Shown here: positions 19,031-28,717 of the stretch, one piece after another
Position numbering within the stretch: position 1 is the first letter of the stretch
How the letters are laid out: the number at the start of each line of letters is the position of its first letter
The notes under the pieces: model-generated
The model's input: only the letters and a program-made list of their open reading frames with translations
What the model was told of the DNA's origin: nothing
Databases searched by the model: none
Translations under genes and position numbers: made by a program
From: Psychrilyobacter atlanticus DSM 19335
GTDB lineage: Bacteria > Fusobacteriota > Fusobacteriia > Fusobacteriales > Fusobacteriaceae
Assembly: GCF_000426625.1 (NCBI RefSeq)
Contig: NZ_KE384547.1
Location: 1,789,159 to 1,853,158 of the forward strand
Direction: 5' to 3'
DNA: 64,000 nucleotides

Positions 19031-19064
19031 CAGGGACTCCTAATTAGGAGTCCCTGCCTTTTTA
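19031..19064 (+). terminator. met operon terminator
   Basis: Perfect 26-base palindrome (arms CAGGGACTCCTAA / TTAGGAGTCCCTG) and a T-rich tail, 20 bases after metH. The following 110 bases hold no recognisable gene. Confidence 0.92.
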
Positions 19065-19171
19065 TTTAAACTTTACAAGTTTTATTTTTCCCTCACAACC
19101 ACATCTTTTATCTCATTTTTTTCCCATATAAAATCTCTAGATCATAGAAAGCTGTTGGATTGACATTTATT

Positions 19172-20332
19172 TTATCCACCAAATAAATTAAACTTGTAGA
19201 CCGCTCCTCCCCCTACCATTGTTTCCTGACCTTTTCCTGTAGACATTGCTCCCTTCACATTTAAAGTCATATTTTCTGTAGGTCTTACTCCTACACCAAG
19301 AGACACCGCGTCTGAATTTTTATAGTTTCCTACACCAAAACCAAATCCTGCATCTCCTACATCCAGTACCTGAAAATCTATAGAAGACATGGCCGCTGCC
19401 ATGGCAAATCCTTTTTTCATCTCAGTTTCAAGACCGTCTACCTTTCCTTCTAAACTACCTATTCTCTCTGAGTTGTTGTAAATTTCATTTCTATTGCTTG
19501 CTATATTTGTTTTATTACTCTCTATATTTGTCGTATTTTTAGAAATATTTGTTTTATTCCCCTCTATGTTTGTCGTATTCTTCGATATCTCAGCTTCATT
19601 TGTTGCTACTGACTTCGTCTGATCTTCTAGAGCTATTATTCTACCCCTGTTAATATCAGCCTTAACAACTTTTATATCTTTTGCATAGGCACTCCTGGTT
19701 GTTCCAATAGTTTCGTAGACTGCATCATGATGTTTTTCCAATGTAGTTACTGTATCTTTCAATTCTTTATCTGTTTGAACAAGTTTAGCATCTGTCGTCT
19801 GCAAATTTTTATCTGTTTCTTTAAGGTTGTCAATTGCAGTATTTACCTTTGTATCTGTTGCTTTTAATTGCCTATCCTGTTCTTTAAGTTGAGCTATAGC
19901 CTTATCTGACTCTATTTTATGATCACCCAATTCTTTATTTATTGCAGTTATTGAACTTGTATTTTTACCTGTATCTGCTGTATTACTTGCTATATTTTCA
20001 CTATTTTTCACTATTTTTTCATTATTATCTGTTATATTTGTTGTATTATTCGATATACCTTTTTCAACCACTTTTATTTTAGAATTAACTTCAACCAACT
20101 CTTCCTTATTTTTATTAGAGGTCACAAAGTTCTTACCTATATCTTCAGTATTATTACCTATTCCAGTATGATTATCTACAACTCTAATTTGATGTTCTGT
20201 TATCCATTCTGATACTGATTGTGTTTTTGCCATTTCTTTATACGATACTTTTAGTTCGAAATCTCCTGTTTCTGCATTCGCGATATTTACAACTGATAAA
20301 ATCGCCCCTAAAAATAAAATTCCCTTTTTCAT
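19172..20332 (-). CDS. YadA-like trimeric autotransporter adhesin
   Basis: Surface protein with a signal peptide (about residues 1-20, ending ANA), a long coiled-coil stalk, and a C-terminal YadA-type anchor. The stalk has repeated N-T-x-N-I and K-N-T-T-N-I heptad-like units from about residue 60 to 320. The last ~80 residues carry FAMAAAM, DVGDAGFGFGVGNYKN and the four-strand membrane segment ending KFNLF. At 386 residues it is short and lacks a recognisable head domain. ATG at 20332 is chosen over the longer frame because GGGAGG and a good signal peptide start there. It implies an outer membrane. Confidence 0.85.
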   Translation of the reverse strand: MKKGILFLGAILSVVNIANAETGDFELKVSYKEMAKTQSVSEWITEHQIRVVDNHTGIGNNTEDIGKNFVTSNKNKEELVEVNSKIKVVEKGISNNTTNITDNNEKIVKNSENIASNTADTGKNTSSITAINKELGDHKIESDKAIAQLKEQDRQLKATDTKVNTAIDNLKETDKNLQTTDAKLVQTDKELKDTVTTLEKHHDAVYETIGTTRSAYAKDIKVVKADINRGRIIALEDQTKSVATNEAEISKNTTNIEGNKTNISKNTTNIESNKTNIASNRNEIYNNSERIGSLEGKVDGLETEMKKGFAMAAAMSSIDFQVLDVGDAGFGFGVGNYKNSDAVSLGVGVRPTENMTLNVKGAMSTGKGQETMVGGGAVYKFNLFGG

Positions 20333-20562
20333 CTCTTTCCCTCCCAAATTTTTTTCATTTTCCCCATCACACTTCATACATATTTCAATATAAATATATT
20401 GATTTCCATATTTAATGAGACTTAGTTTACCACTGTGATAAACAAAAGTCAACAACAACTTTAAATTTAAAACCATTACATTAAGATGGCGTTTTTTTTG
20501 AATTACAACTGTTTTTTTATCGTAATATAAGTCCTTCTAAAATACAGTAATTTTTATACTAA

Positions 20563-20609
20563 AAAAAGGATCACCTCAAAGCTTTTGAACGCCCTTGTGA
20601 TCCTTTTTT
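20563..20609. terminator. Terminator after SIR2-like gene
   Basis: AAAAAGGATCAC / GTGATCCTTTTT with a 22-base loop; T runs in both directions. Confidence 0.8.
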
Positions 20610-20634
20610 CCTTATTATAACTTTTTTTGCACTC

Positions 20635-21438
20635 CTATTCTGATAAATTATTATTTAATTTTTCCAAAAATTCCAGCAGACTCTCACTGGGGTTTTTATT
20701 TTTTGAAGTAAATGTTTTAATTCCCCGCTTTTCGAGAATTAAGTCTTCTACAGGGTTAGAATCCACTAAAAATATATAAGATTTAGGCCTCGAACTGGAC
20801 TGGGTACTGTTTTCCCAAAGTTTATTCAACTTATACAGAAGGTAACGAAGATTGATATCGTGAAGGCTGTATCCTATAAATAAAATTGATTTGCCCAGTA
20901 TATCTGACCTGAGTTTAATGTCCAGTGGTGTTTCAAAATCCAATCTTTCAAAATAGCTGGATTCCGTCAATACAATGGATTTTTCATCGTCAAAGTCTCC
21001 GTGAAATTTAATTATCTGGGTATGCATACTATTTAAATTTACCAGGTCTCCTACATTGGTTATTTTTTTATAATTTTTTTTATAACAATCATAGGTTCTT
21101 TCAATCCACCTGTCATAATTTGTAGTATATATGATAGGAAAGTCCAAATCAAATATTAGTTTATGTATCTTGGAATCTTCAATTTTTATATCCCCGCTAT
21201 GCCAGTTTCTATCCATCCAACTCCTCAGAGGGCCGATATCACCTTTTTTTATCTTATAAAACTCTGCCAGGGTCAGTGCATTTCCAAAAGATTTAAATAC
21301 TTCAGGCTCATAATCCAATTCTTTTGCAATATAATCCAGCAATGAATTCCAAGAAGGCAGACCTAAATTCATAGATACACCGGCACCAACAAATAAAATA
21401 GCATTTTTATCCTGAATTGATTCAACTAATCCCCTCAT
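20635..21438 (-). CDS. Stand-alone SIR2-like domain protein
   Basis: A 267-residue SIR2_2-type protein: [15 protein letters not shown] near residue 15, [11 protein letters not shown] near 105, KFHGDFDD with the catalytic-type His near 145, and [16 protein letters not shown] near 205. Such domains cleave NAD in several anti-phage systems, but this one has no partner gene beside it, so a defence role is only inferred. There are no zinc Cys, unlike the deacetylase at 50.4-51.1 kb. ATG at 21438 is chosen because GGGGAG lies about 8 bases upstream; an in-frame extension to 21588 lacks support. Confidence 0.75.
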   Translation of the reverse strand: MRGLVESIQDKNAILFVGAGVSMNLGLPSWNSLLDYIAKELDYEPEVFKSFGNALTLAEFYKIKKGDIGPLRSWMDRNWHSGDIKIEDSKIHKLIFDLDFPIIYTTNYDRWIERTYDCYKKNYKKITNVGDLVNLNSMHTQIIKFHGDFDDEKSIVLTESSYFERLDFETPLDIKLRSDILGKSILFIGYSLHDINLRYLLYKLNKLWENSTQSSSRPKSYIFLVDSNPVEDLILEKRGIKTFTSKNKNPSESLLEFLEKLNNNLSE

Positions 21439-21651
21439 AATCTCTCTCCCCTTCTTAAGGTATTTAGATTCTTTCAAATAATTAAAAAAATTAGTCTTTC
21501 TATAATAATCTATAAAATACGTATTAATTTTTTGACTAATATATTTTAATACCTTACCTTTAGTATACCCTTTTTTTCTATGATTCAAAATATAGAAAAA
21601 AATAAAAAGAGATAAAAATTTAAATCTTTATCTCTTTTTATTTCCACTTTT

Positions 21652-22593
21652 TTAACTATTTATATATCTATCTGGATACACATTGGGTGTCATACTTTGT
21701 AAAGCTTTCGAAACGTCTTCTTTATCCTGTTGGTAAGTTACTCCATACCATTTTTCCACAGTTTTAATCACTTTTACAGTAGCTTTTTTAGATTTAATCA
21801 AATCATCTACAACGCTGGGAATATAAAATTCAGATTTTAATTCCCCTATATTTTCATCTAAGAATTTCTCGAATCCTAATTCTAATTCTTTAAATATTGA
21901 TGGCATAAATCCCCAAATATTCATAGATACAGGGATATTCCTTTCTAACTCTATTTTCAGGGGTTCTGCTATTCCACTAATAGAATCTTGTCTATCTTCA
22001 AAGGAATAAATAGTTCCCGAAACTTCCTCTATTTTAGTTTTTTCTTCCACCGTAATCAAGTGATTTTCCTTATCTAAAGTACATATTCCCCTTGCAACAC
22101 TACCATTTTTACTGATTGTCTTATCTAATTGAAATCCTACCATTGAATACCCATATTCATCTGTCTGATTTATAAGTTCATCATAGATCAATTTAAAAGT
22201 TGTAGAACCATAAAAATCATCGGCATTTATAACTACAAAAGGTTCATCTATCACGTCTTTACAAGATAAAACAGCATGACCTGTTCCCCAAGGCTTTATC
22301 CTATCTTTTGGAAGTTTATATTTATTAGGAATAGATTTTATATTTTGGAACACATATTTAACCTCTATATTTTCTAACTTTGATATTCGGTCTCCAATTT
22401 TTTCCTTAAATATATCATAAAATTCTTCCTTTATAACAAATACTACTTTCCCAAAGCCTGCTAATCTTGCATCATAGATAGAGTAATCCATTATAATCTC
22501 TCCGTTTAGACCGACCGGATCAATCTGCTTTAATCCTCCGTATCTGCTTCCCATACCTGCTGCCATAATAACCAATGTAGGTCTTTTTTTCAT
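21652..22593 (-). CDS. Sugar-phosphate nucleotidyltransferase family protein
   Basis: A 313-residue protein with the NTP-transferase signature MAAGMGSRYGGLKQ near residue 11 and the metal-binding VINADDFYG near 122. It should join a nucleotide to a sugar phosphate or similar substrate. The C-terminal third (SIFKELELGFEKFL, ending WYGVTYQQDKEDV) matches a conserved uncharacterised branch of the family. No sugar-pathway neighbours identify the substrate. AAGGAG lies 8 bases before the ATG. Confidence 0.75.
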   Translation of the reverse strand: MKKRPTLVIMAAGMGSRYGGLKQIDPVGLNGEIIMDYSIYDARLAGFGKVVFVIKEEFYDIFKEKIGDRISKLENIEVKYVFQNIKSIPNKYKLPKDRIKPWGTGHAVLSCKDVIDEPFVVINADDFYGSTTFKLIYDELINQTDEYGYSMVGFQLDKTISKNGSVARGICTLDKENHLITVEEKTKIEEVSGTIYSFEDRQDSISGIAEPLKIELERNIPVSMNIWGFMPSIFKELELGFEKFLDENIGELKSEFYIPSVVDDLIKSKKATVKVIKTVEKWYGVTYQQDKEDVSKALQSMTPNVYPDRYINS

Positions 22594-22679
22594 CTTAATT
22601 CTCCTTCATCATCTTATATAAAAATTTTCTATTTTTCAAACTATAGAAAAGTATAACATAAAAATAACCACTCTTAATA

Positions 22680-22781
22680 GAGATCTTTTCAGATATCAAA
22701 TTACTTAATTATGATTTTGACTGGGCATCAGAAAATAAAATAATAAAAAGATGGAAAAACATCGTTTCAGAAAAAGAGTAA
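22680..22781 (+). pseudogene. 3' remnant of an iron-binding protein gene
   Basis: In-frame codons read EIFSDIKLLNYDFDWASENK and on to KRWKNIVSEKE-stop. They closely match the last ~33 residues of the complete binding protein ending at 23975 (SEIKLVDYDFGWASESK...KRWKNIVSGKE). Everything upstream is missing, so this is the tail of a deleted tandem or ancestral copy. Confidence 0.8.
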
Positions 22782-22940
22782 TTATTGAGATATAATTTAA
22801 GTTAAGATAAAATTAAAATATAGTTAAAGTAAAGTAAAACATTCAATTGCAATCATGAATTAAATTTGATATTATTTAATATAACTGTCTAAAAAAATAA
22901 CTATTAGACTTATTATAAAACAAGACTAGGGAGGAAACAT
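22782..22940 (+). promoter_or_regulatory. Iron transporter upstream region
   Basis: AT-rich stretch before the binding-protein gene. It contains the inverted repeat GTCTA (22887-22891) / TAGAC (22905-22909) and several TATTAT-like -10 candidates. No clear -35/-10 pair or exact Fur box could be assigned. Confidence 0.3.
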
Positions 22941-23975
22941 ATGAAAAATCTAACAAAAATTTTTAAGATAGTGCTAGCACTATCACTTCTATTGGCTGTA
23001 GCCTGTGGAAAAGAAGAAACAAAAACTACTGAAACTGCTACTAAAAGTAACGAGGTGACTGTATATTCATCACACCCATCTCAACTTTTAACTACTATTA
23101 CAGATAGTTTTTCTGAAGAAACAGGAATAAAAGTAAATGTTGTCGCAGCTGGAACAGGAGAAATTCTTAAGAGAATTCAAGCTGAAAGTACAAACCCTTT
23201 GGGAGATGTTATCTGGGGTGGAGGAGCTGAATCTCTTAACTCATTCAAGGAATACTTTGCACCATATAAAACTGCAAGTCACGATAAAATAGACCCTTTA
23301 TTCAGAGACCCTGAAGATAAGTGGTTTGGTTTTGCATTGTTACCAATGGTTATTATATATAACACTGACCTTGTAACTGGAGACGATATTCCTACTTCTT
23401 GGGCTGATGTAACTGATCCTAAATGGAAAGGGAAAGTTGCTATGGCTTCTCCTGTTAAATCTGGATCTTCTTACACGATCACAGCTACTTTATTAACTGC
23501 CTTTGGAAAAGATACAGAATCTGGATTTGATTTCATCAAAAAATTTGTAGCTAATTTAGATGGTAAGATTTTAGGAAGTTCTTCTGGTGTTCCTAAAGGT
23601 GTCGTAGACAAAGAATATTACATTGGTTTAGCTCATGAAAAAGGAGCTATTAAATATAAAAATGCTGGTGGGCATCTAGGAATAGTATATCCATCTGAGG
23701 GAACTTCTGCTGTTCCTGATGCTGCAGCTTTAATAAAAGGTGCTGTCAATGAAGAAAACGCTAAATTATTCTTAGATTACATCGTAAGTAAAGAAGTTCA
23801 AAAAACTTTAGCAAGCGACTTTAAAATCAGAGGAGTAAGAAGCGATGTTGCTGCTCCAGAAGGTTTACTTCCTCTCTCAGAGATCAAGTTAGTTGACTAT
23901 GATTTTGGTTGGGCTTCAGAAAGTAAAAAGACAATAGTAAAAAGATGGAAAAATATAGTTTCAGGAAAGGAGTAA
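22941..23975 (+). CDS. Iron(III)-type ABC transporter substrate-binding lipoprotein
   Basis: A 344-residue type 2 periplasmic binding protein. It has a lipoprotein signal ending AVAC (Cys about 22), then VTVYSSHPSQLLTTITDSFSE typical of the FbpA / phosphonate-binding cluster, IWGGGAESLNSF, and KWKGKVAMASP. An AGGGAGG ribosome binding site is present. It is followed by its ATPase and permease. Specificity for Fe(III) is the usual family annotation; 2-aminoethylphosphonate is a possible alternative. Confidence 0.85.
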   Translation: MKNLTKIFKIVLALSLLLAVACGKEETKTTETATKSNEVTVYSSHPSQLLTTITDSFSEETGIKVNVVAAGTGEILKRIQAESTNPLGDVIWGGGAESLNSFKEYFAPYKTASHDKIDPLFRDPEDKWFGFALLPMVIIYNTDLVTGDDIPTSWADVTDPKWKGKVAMASPVKSGSSYTITATLLTAFGKDTESGFDFIKKFVANLDGKILGSSSGVPKGVVDKEYYIGLAHEKGAIKYKNAGGHLGIVYPSEGTSAVPDAAALIKGAVNEENAKLFLDYIVSKEVQKTLASDFKIRGVRSDVAAPEGLLPLSEIKLVDYDFGWASESKKTIVKRWKNIVSGKE

Positions 23976-23984
23976 GAGATAAAA

Positions 23985-24980
23985 ATGGGTGTTAATATTA
24001 AAGATATAACTAAAAAATATGATGATTTTATAGCTGTTAATAGAGCTGATTTAGATATTAAAAAAGGAGAGTTTTTTACACTACTAGGACCTTCTGGTTG
24101 TGGGAAAACTACTCTTTTAAGGATGATTGCAGGATTTAACGAGATCACTTCTGGGGATGTTCTTATAAGCGGGAATAAAATAAACAATACTCCTGCTCAC
24201 AAAAGAAATATTGGGATGGTTTTTCAAAACTATGCTATCTTCCCTCATATGAGTGTATTTGATAATGTAGCTTATGGATTAAAAGCCAGGAAGGTCTCTA
24301 AAACAGAGATAAAAGAAAGAGTTTTAAATGCTCTGGACATGGTTGAGATGAGAGACCAGGCAGAAAAAGAACCTGCTGAACTTTCCGGTGGGCAACAGCA
24401 AAGAGTAGCTCTTGCCAGAGCTATCGTCATCCATCCTGAGATCCTTTTAATGGATGAACCTCTTTCTAACCTGGATGCGAAACTTAGAGTTAAGATGAGA
24501 GCCACCATTAAAAAACTTCAGTCTTCTTTGGATATAACAACTATCTACGTGACTCATGATCAAGAAGAAGCACTTGCTGTTTCAGATAGGATTGCAGTTA
24601 TGAACAGAGGAGTAGTTCAACAGATCGGGACTCCAGAAGAGATCTATTCTTTCCCAGCCAATGCATTTGTTGCGAACTTTATAGGTACTTCAAACTTTAT
24701 CTATGATAGCGCTCTTACAGGAGATAAAACAAAGATCCTCTCTGTAAGACCGGAAGATACCTTAATTGTAGATACAGATTCCGGGACTATCAATGGAGAG
24801 ATCACTTTGACTACATTCTTAGGTGAATGTGTTTCCTACGAGATCACACTGGAAAATAAAGAAGATATAGAAGTAAAAGTATTTTCTAAAAATATAGGAA
24901 TTAAACGAATTGGAGAGAAAGTTGGAATTCTTTTCCCTGAAGATAAGAGGAAACATTTTGATAAAAGTGAGGAGTGTTAA
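23985..24980 (+). CDS. ABC transporter ATP-binding protein (FbpC-like)
   Basis: A 331-residue ATPase: Walker A GPSGCGKTT near residue 34, Q-loop MVFQNYAIFPH, signature LSGGQQQRVALARA, Walker B ILLMDEPLSNLDA, and switch His VTHDQEEA. A C-terminal regulatory (TOBE-like) domain spans about 240-331. It energises the importer with the genes on either side. Its stop shares an A with the next ATG. Confidence 0.92.
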   Translation: MGVNIKDITKKYDDFIAVNRADLDIKKGEFFTLLGPSGCGKTTLLRMIAGFNEITSGDVLISGNKINNTPAHKRNIGMVFQNYAIFPHMSVFDNVAYGLKARKVSKTEIKERVLNALDMVEMRDQAEKEPAELSGGQQQRVALARAIVIHPEILLMDEPLSNLDAKLRVKMRATIKKLQSSLDITTIYVTHDQEEALAVSDRIAVMNRGVVQQIGTPEEIYSFPANAFVANFIGTSNFIYDSALTGDKTKILSVRPEDTLIVDTDSGTINGEITLTTFLGECVSYEITLENKEDIEVKVFSKNIGIKRIGEKVGILFPEDKRKHFDKSEEC

Positions 24981-26629
24981 TGAAGATAAATAAACATCTA
25001 AACTTTTGGAATATTATTTCCATAATATCTTTAGCACTTATATTTTTATTTTTGATCTATCCTTCATTTTCACTGGTAAGTGAAAGTTTTATAAGTTCTA
25101 CAACAGGAAAATTAACTTTAGAAAATTATATAGACTTCTTTTCCCTGCCATATTATTTTAATGCATTAAAGCATAGTTTAGCAGTTTGTTTTGTTACAAC
25201 TATCTTTGCTACTTTGATAGGGATTCCTATAGCTTATTTTATGAGTAGAACCAATATATATTTTAAGGGATTTTTAGATCTGGTTATCATGATTTCCCTT
25301 CTGTCTCCTCCATTTATCGGAGCATATTCTTGGATCTTACTTTTGGGAAGAAACGGATGGATCACTAATTTGTTGAGCCCATTTGGAATAGTTATGCCAA
25401 CTATCTATGGATTTACAGGAATAGTAATTGTATTTACTCTAAAATTTTTCCCCTATGTATATATCTATACTTCGGGAGCTCTAAATAGTATCGATGCCTC
25501 TTTGGAGGAGGCTTCTGAAAACTTAGGTATGAGCAGGTTACAAAGATTATTTACAGTAACTTTTCCACTAGTTATGCCTTCTATCACTGCCGGAGCTCTT
25601 ATGGTCTTTATGACCTCGTTAGCTGATTTTGGTACTCCCATGCTGATTGGTGAAGGATACAAGGTTTTACCTGTTATGATATACGATGAATTCATGAGTG
25701 AAATGGGTGGAGATACAACTGTTGCAAGTACTATCAGTGTTGTGGTTGTAGCTTGTTCTACCATCATACTTTTCCTCCAGAAATATCTTATTTCCAAGAA
25801 AAATTATAAGATGAATGCTCTTAGGCCGCCGAAAAAAGCCAGCCTTACACCTAGGAAAAGAATTTTAGCTACTATATTTGTAGGAATTATATCATTTATA
25901 GCATTCCTGCCCCAGTTAGTTGTTATCTATACTTCGTTTCTTAAAACAAACGGGCCATTATTTGTTTCAGGATTTAGTCTGGACAGCTACTATAATATTA
26001 TGAATAAACTTTCATCTAATATCTATAATACTTTCCTGTATTCTGTTATATCTATATTGGCTATGCTGTTATTAGGACTTGTACTCTCTTATATTATCTT
26101 TAAAAAGAAAAATAGATTAGCTCCTATCCTGGATATTTTAATTATGTTCCCATATGTTATTCCGGGATCAGTTCTAGGAATAGGATTATTGGTATGTTTT
26201 AATAAGAGACCATTACTTCTAAGTGGAACAGGGTTTATCCTTATAGTTTCCTATGTTATCAGAAAATTAGCATATACCGTTAGATCCGGAACTGCCATTC
26301 TGCACCAGATAGATCCCAGTATAGAGGAAGCTTCTATAAATTTAGGAGTCTCTCCTATGAAGACCTTCTTCAAGGTAACAGCTGTTATGATGGGACCAGG
26401 TATATTTTCTGGATTAATCCTCAGCTGGATATCTACTATAAATGAACTGAGTTCAAGTATTATATTATATACCGGGAAAACAGGAACTATTGCTGTTGCC
26501 ATCTATACAGAAGTTATTCGAGATAGTTTTGGAAGTGCAGCAGCTCTTTCAACTATCCTGACAGTTATATCTGTTCTTTCTATACTTATGTTTAAATTTT
26601 TTTCTAGAGGAAAAAAACTAAATATATAA
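24980..26629 (+). CDS. Iron(III)-type ABC transporter permease (FbpB-like)
   Basis: A fused two-module permease of about 549 residues with roughly twelve membrane segments. Both halves carry the cytoplasmic coupling loop (EEASENLGMSRLQRLF... near residue 175 and EEASINLGVSPMKTFF near 450). This double-length form is typical of FbpB. Start ATG at 24980 follows GAGGAG and overlaps the previous stop (TAATG). Confidence 0.92.
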   Translation: MKINKHLNFWNIISIISLALIFLFLIYPSFSLVSESFISSTTGKLTLENYIDFFSLPYYFNALKHSLAVCFVTTIFATLIGIPIAYFMSRTNIYFKGFLDLVIMISLLSPPFIGAYSWILLLGRNGWITNLLSPFGIVMPTIYGFTGIVIVFTLKFFPYVYIYTSGALNSIDASLEEASENLGMSRLQRLFTVTFPLVMPSITAGALMVFMTSLADFGTPMLIGEGYKVLPVMIYDEFMSEMGGDTTVASTISVVVVACSTIILFLQKYLISKKNYKMNALRPPKKASLTPRKRILATIFVGIISFIAFLPQLVVIYTSFLKTNGPLFVSGFSLDSYYNIMNKLSSNIYNTFLYSVISILAMLLLGLVLSYIIFKKKNRLAPILDILIMFPYVIPGSVLGIGLLVCFNKRPLLLSGTGFILIVSYVIRKLAYTVRSGTAILHQIDPSIEEASINLGVSPMKTFFKVTAVMMGPGIFSGLILSWISTINELSSSIILYTGKTGTIAVAIYTEVIRDSFGSAAALSTILTVISVLSILMFKFFSRGKKLNI

Positions 26630-26649
26630 TCAATCTAGAAATATATATT

Positions 26650-26692
26650 AAATAGGTGAACGATTTATTAAATCGCTCACCTATTTTTTTTT
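26650..26692. terminator. Bidirectional terminator
   Basis: AATAGGTGA-CGATTT / AAATCG-TCACCTATT with a T run on the plus side. It serves the iron transporter and overlaps the 3' end of the small minus-strand gene. Confidence 0.88.
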
Positions 26693-26857
26693 AACACCTA
26701 AATATCTGGCAATCACTCCCGCTATTATCCCTATTGCAATTGCTCCGATTAAACCGTGAGTAAATTCATATAAATCTGTGAATAAGCCAATCAACAAAAC
26801 TATAAATCCTAATCCACTCAAAAACTTAACCAGTGCTTCTTTTTCTTGTTTTTTCAT
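26681..26857 (-). CDS. Small membrane protein, 58 residues
   Basis: Not recognised. The ORF starts at 26857 behind AAGGTGG (8-base spacing), begins MKKQEKEALVKFLSGLGF, and has two hydrophobic segments (about residues 14-28 and 36-50, the second Gly/Ala/Ile-rich) and a KKK end. The short length, good ribosome binding site and two-TM hairpin suggest a genuine small inner-membrane protein. Its stop lies inside the shared terminator. Confidence 0.7.
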   Translation of the reverse strand: MKKQEKEALVKFLSGLGFIVLLIGLFTDLYEFTHGLIGAIAIGIIAGVIARYLGVKKK

Positions 26858-26958
26858 GACTTACACCACCTTAAATTCAATATTCATCCATACCTTAATA
26901 ACTACTCCTTATATTTTCTTTTCCTGCTATTTAAAATCTCCTAATCAGTATTTCTCAT

Positions 26959-27114
26959 CGTAAATTTAAAAGGATTCTTTTGTTTTTGGTCAATATATCT
27001 ATAGATGTTTTTACCCATGAAAATGAGGAGGATGTTAATGACAAAGAAATGAAAATTGCACGTTTCCAAGGTGAACATGTAGCTAAGATAGCAAAGAAGA
27101 TAGTGGTCTCATAG
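26959..27114 (+). pseudogene. Possible 3' remnant of a flavodoxin-fold gene
   Basis: An open frame without a supported start reads IDVFTHENEEDVNDKEMKI then ARFQGEHVAKIAKKIVVS-stop. The ending resembles the C-terminal helix of flavodoxin-like reductases (ARxxGxxVAxIAKK). A terminator follows at once, as at a gene end. The identification is weak. Confidence 0.35.
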
Positions 27115-27117
27115 CTT

Positions 27118-27158
27118 AAAAAGCCAGGAAAATTGGGTTAACCCATTTCCTGGCTTTT
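27118..27158. terminator. Bidirectional terminator
   Basis: AAAAAGCCAGGAAA / TTTCCTGGCTTTT with a 14-base loop, between the remnant and the HAD gene. Confidence 0.88.
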
Positions 27159-27185
27159 AGATTTTTTATTCTATTTTCTACCTTC

Positions 27186-27971
27186 CTATAATTCAAATAA
27201 TTCTTTTATTTTTTCAACTACTCCATTTTCTTCATTGCTTTTAGCTATGTTTTTTGCAATTTCTTTTAGTTTAGGATGAGCATTTTCCATGGCATAACTA
27301 TGCTCTCCACTTTCCAGTAACTCCACATCATTTAAATAATCTCCAAAAACTAAAGTTTCTTTAGGAGTTATACCTAATATCCCCTGTAATTTTCTCATAG
27401 CATTTCCTTTATTGGCATCTAAATTAGAAATATCCAGCCAGACTCCCCCAGAAACAGTGATTTTATATCTATCTTCAAACTCTTTAAAATATTTATAACT
27501 ATTTTCTTCTGAATTCTTAAAATCACATAGAGCAATTTTTAAAAAATCATCTTCTACTTCCTCTAAAGAATTAACTATCTCAAACTTTTCATAATATGGC
27601 TTAACTTCCTCTATAAATTTAGAGTCATTTGATTCTATGTAAGCACTGTTTTTTCCGCATAATACGATATTTACACCATCTATTTTTCTCGCAAGTTCTA
27701 TAAATTCAAAAGTTTTCTTCCTCTCCAGAGTATTTATATGTAAAATTTCACCTTTATAAGCTACAAAACTTCCATTTTCTGCAATAAAATAAATATCATC
27801 TTTTATATCTTCAAATTTTTTAACCAAATTATAATATTGCCTTCCACTGGCACAAGCAAAAGTAATATTTTTTGCTCTGAGTTTTTCCCAAACTTCCCAA
27901 AATTCAGGATTTATTTCATGTTTACTATTTAATAAAGTCCCATCCATGTCAGTTGCTATTAATTTTATCAA
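27186..27971 (-). CDS. Cof-type HAD phosphatase
   Basis: A 261-residue HAD phosphatase of the Cof/IIB class: motif I DMDGTLLNS near residue 8, motif II-like ACASGRQYYN near 41, Lys in ISNLDANKGNAM near 190, and motif III/IV FGDYLNDVELLES near 210. Members act on sugar phosphates or related compounds; the substrate cannot be read from sequence. The start is TTG at 27971 with AGGAGG 8 bases upstream. No operon partner. The 265 bases before it show no gene. Confidence 0.85.
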   Translation of the reverse strand: MIKLIATDMDGTLLNSKHEINPEFWEVWEKLRAKNITFACASGRQYYNLVKKFEDIKDDIYFIAENGSFVAYKGEILHINTLERKKTFEFIELARKIDGVNIVLCGKNSAYIESNDSKFIEEVKPYYEKFEIVNSLEEVEDDFLKIALCDFKNSEENSYKYFKEFEDRYKITVSGGVWLDISNLDANKGNAMRKLQGILGITPKETLVFGDYLNDVELLESGEHSYAMENAHPKLKEIAKNIAKSNEENGVVEKIKELFEL

Positions 27972-28236
27972 AATATTTCCTCCTAGAAATTTATCCTTTA
28001 AATGTTGTGCATAAGGTATTATAACTGATTTTTCTAAATATATTCAACGATAATATAGAGTAAGTTCTATTCATACAAAGGTTAAAAAAGTTAACTTGAA
28101 ATAAAAATATACATTACAGAGGATCAAATATAATTATTAATCACATAAAAAAAGAGATCCCTATTGGAACCCCTATCTATAAACTCTATTCCCAAACTCC
28201 CCCTTTTTAGTAAAGAGGAAAAAAGAGATGAGGTAT

Positions 28237-28617
28237 CTACCCTCTTATAATTTCTATCTTATATCCATCGGGATCTGTAACAAAATAATATCTTGGTTTT
28301 TCCCCAGGTAATCCCTTAAGGTCAGTTACTTCCAGCCCCATATTTTTATGGAACTCATGGGATTTTTCCAAGTCAGTTACAGTCAATGCAAAATGACTGA
28401 ATCCATTTCCCATCTCATAGGGTTTTTCAGTGTTATAATTATATGTTAACTCTATTTCAAAATTTCTGTTTTTATCACTTAAATATACCAAAGTAAATTC
28501 ATACTCCGAATAGTCCAGTCTGTTTACTTCCTCCAAAGATAGTGCTTTTTTATAAAATTCCAGTGATTTATCCAAATCCATTACTCTGATACATCCATGT
28601 TCTAATTTATAGTTCAT
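28237..28617 (-). CDS. gloA: Lactoylglutathione lyase-like glyoxalase
   Basis: A 126-residue single VOC/glyoxalase domain. Metal-ligand motifs: HGCIRVMDLDKSLEFYKKAL at the start (His about 7), FEIELTYNYNTEKPYEMGNGFSHFALTV in the middle (Glu, His), and a late Glu in GYKIEII. These fit GloA-type glyoxalase I, which isomerises the methylglyoxal hemithioacetal. GGAGG precedes the ATG. Monocistronic. Confidence 0.88.
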   Translation of the reverse strand: MNYKLEHGCIRVMDLDKSLEFYKKALSLEEVNRLDYSEYEFTLVYLSDKNRNFEIELTYNYNTEKPYEMGNGFSHFALTVTDLEKSHEFHKNMGLEVTDLKGLPGEKPRYYFVTDPDGYKIEIIRG

Positions 28618-28717
28618 CTATTCTCCTCCAATTACTTGCTTTTATCCCGAAATTTTACTATAACTTTATGAATTTTACAAGTAAAACAGCAGTGAAGTTT
28701 TTGTTTTTATACACGAT

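Noticed and set aside
27972-28236. Search for a gene or RNA between the HAD and glyoxalase genes
   Set aside because: Only A/T-rich DNA and loosely repetitive CCCTAT/CCCC patches; no ORF with a start signal and no convincing hairpin with T-tail.
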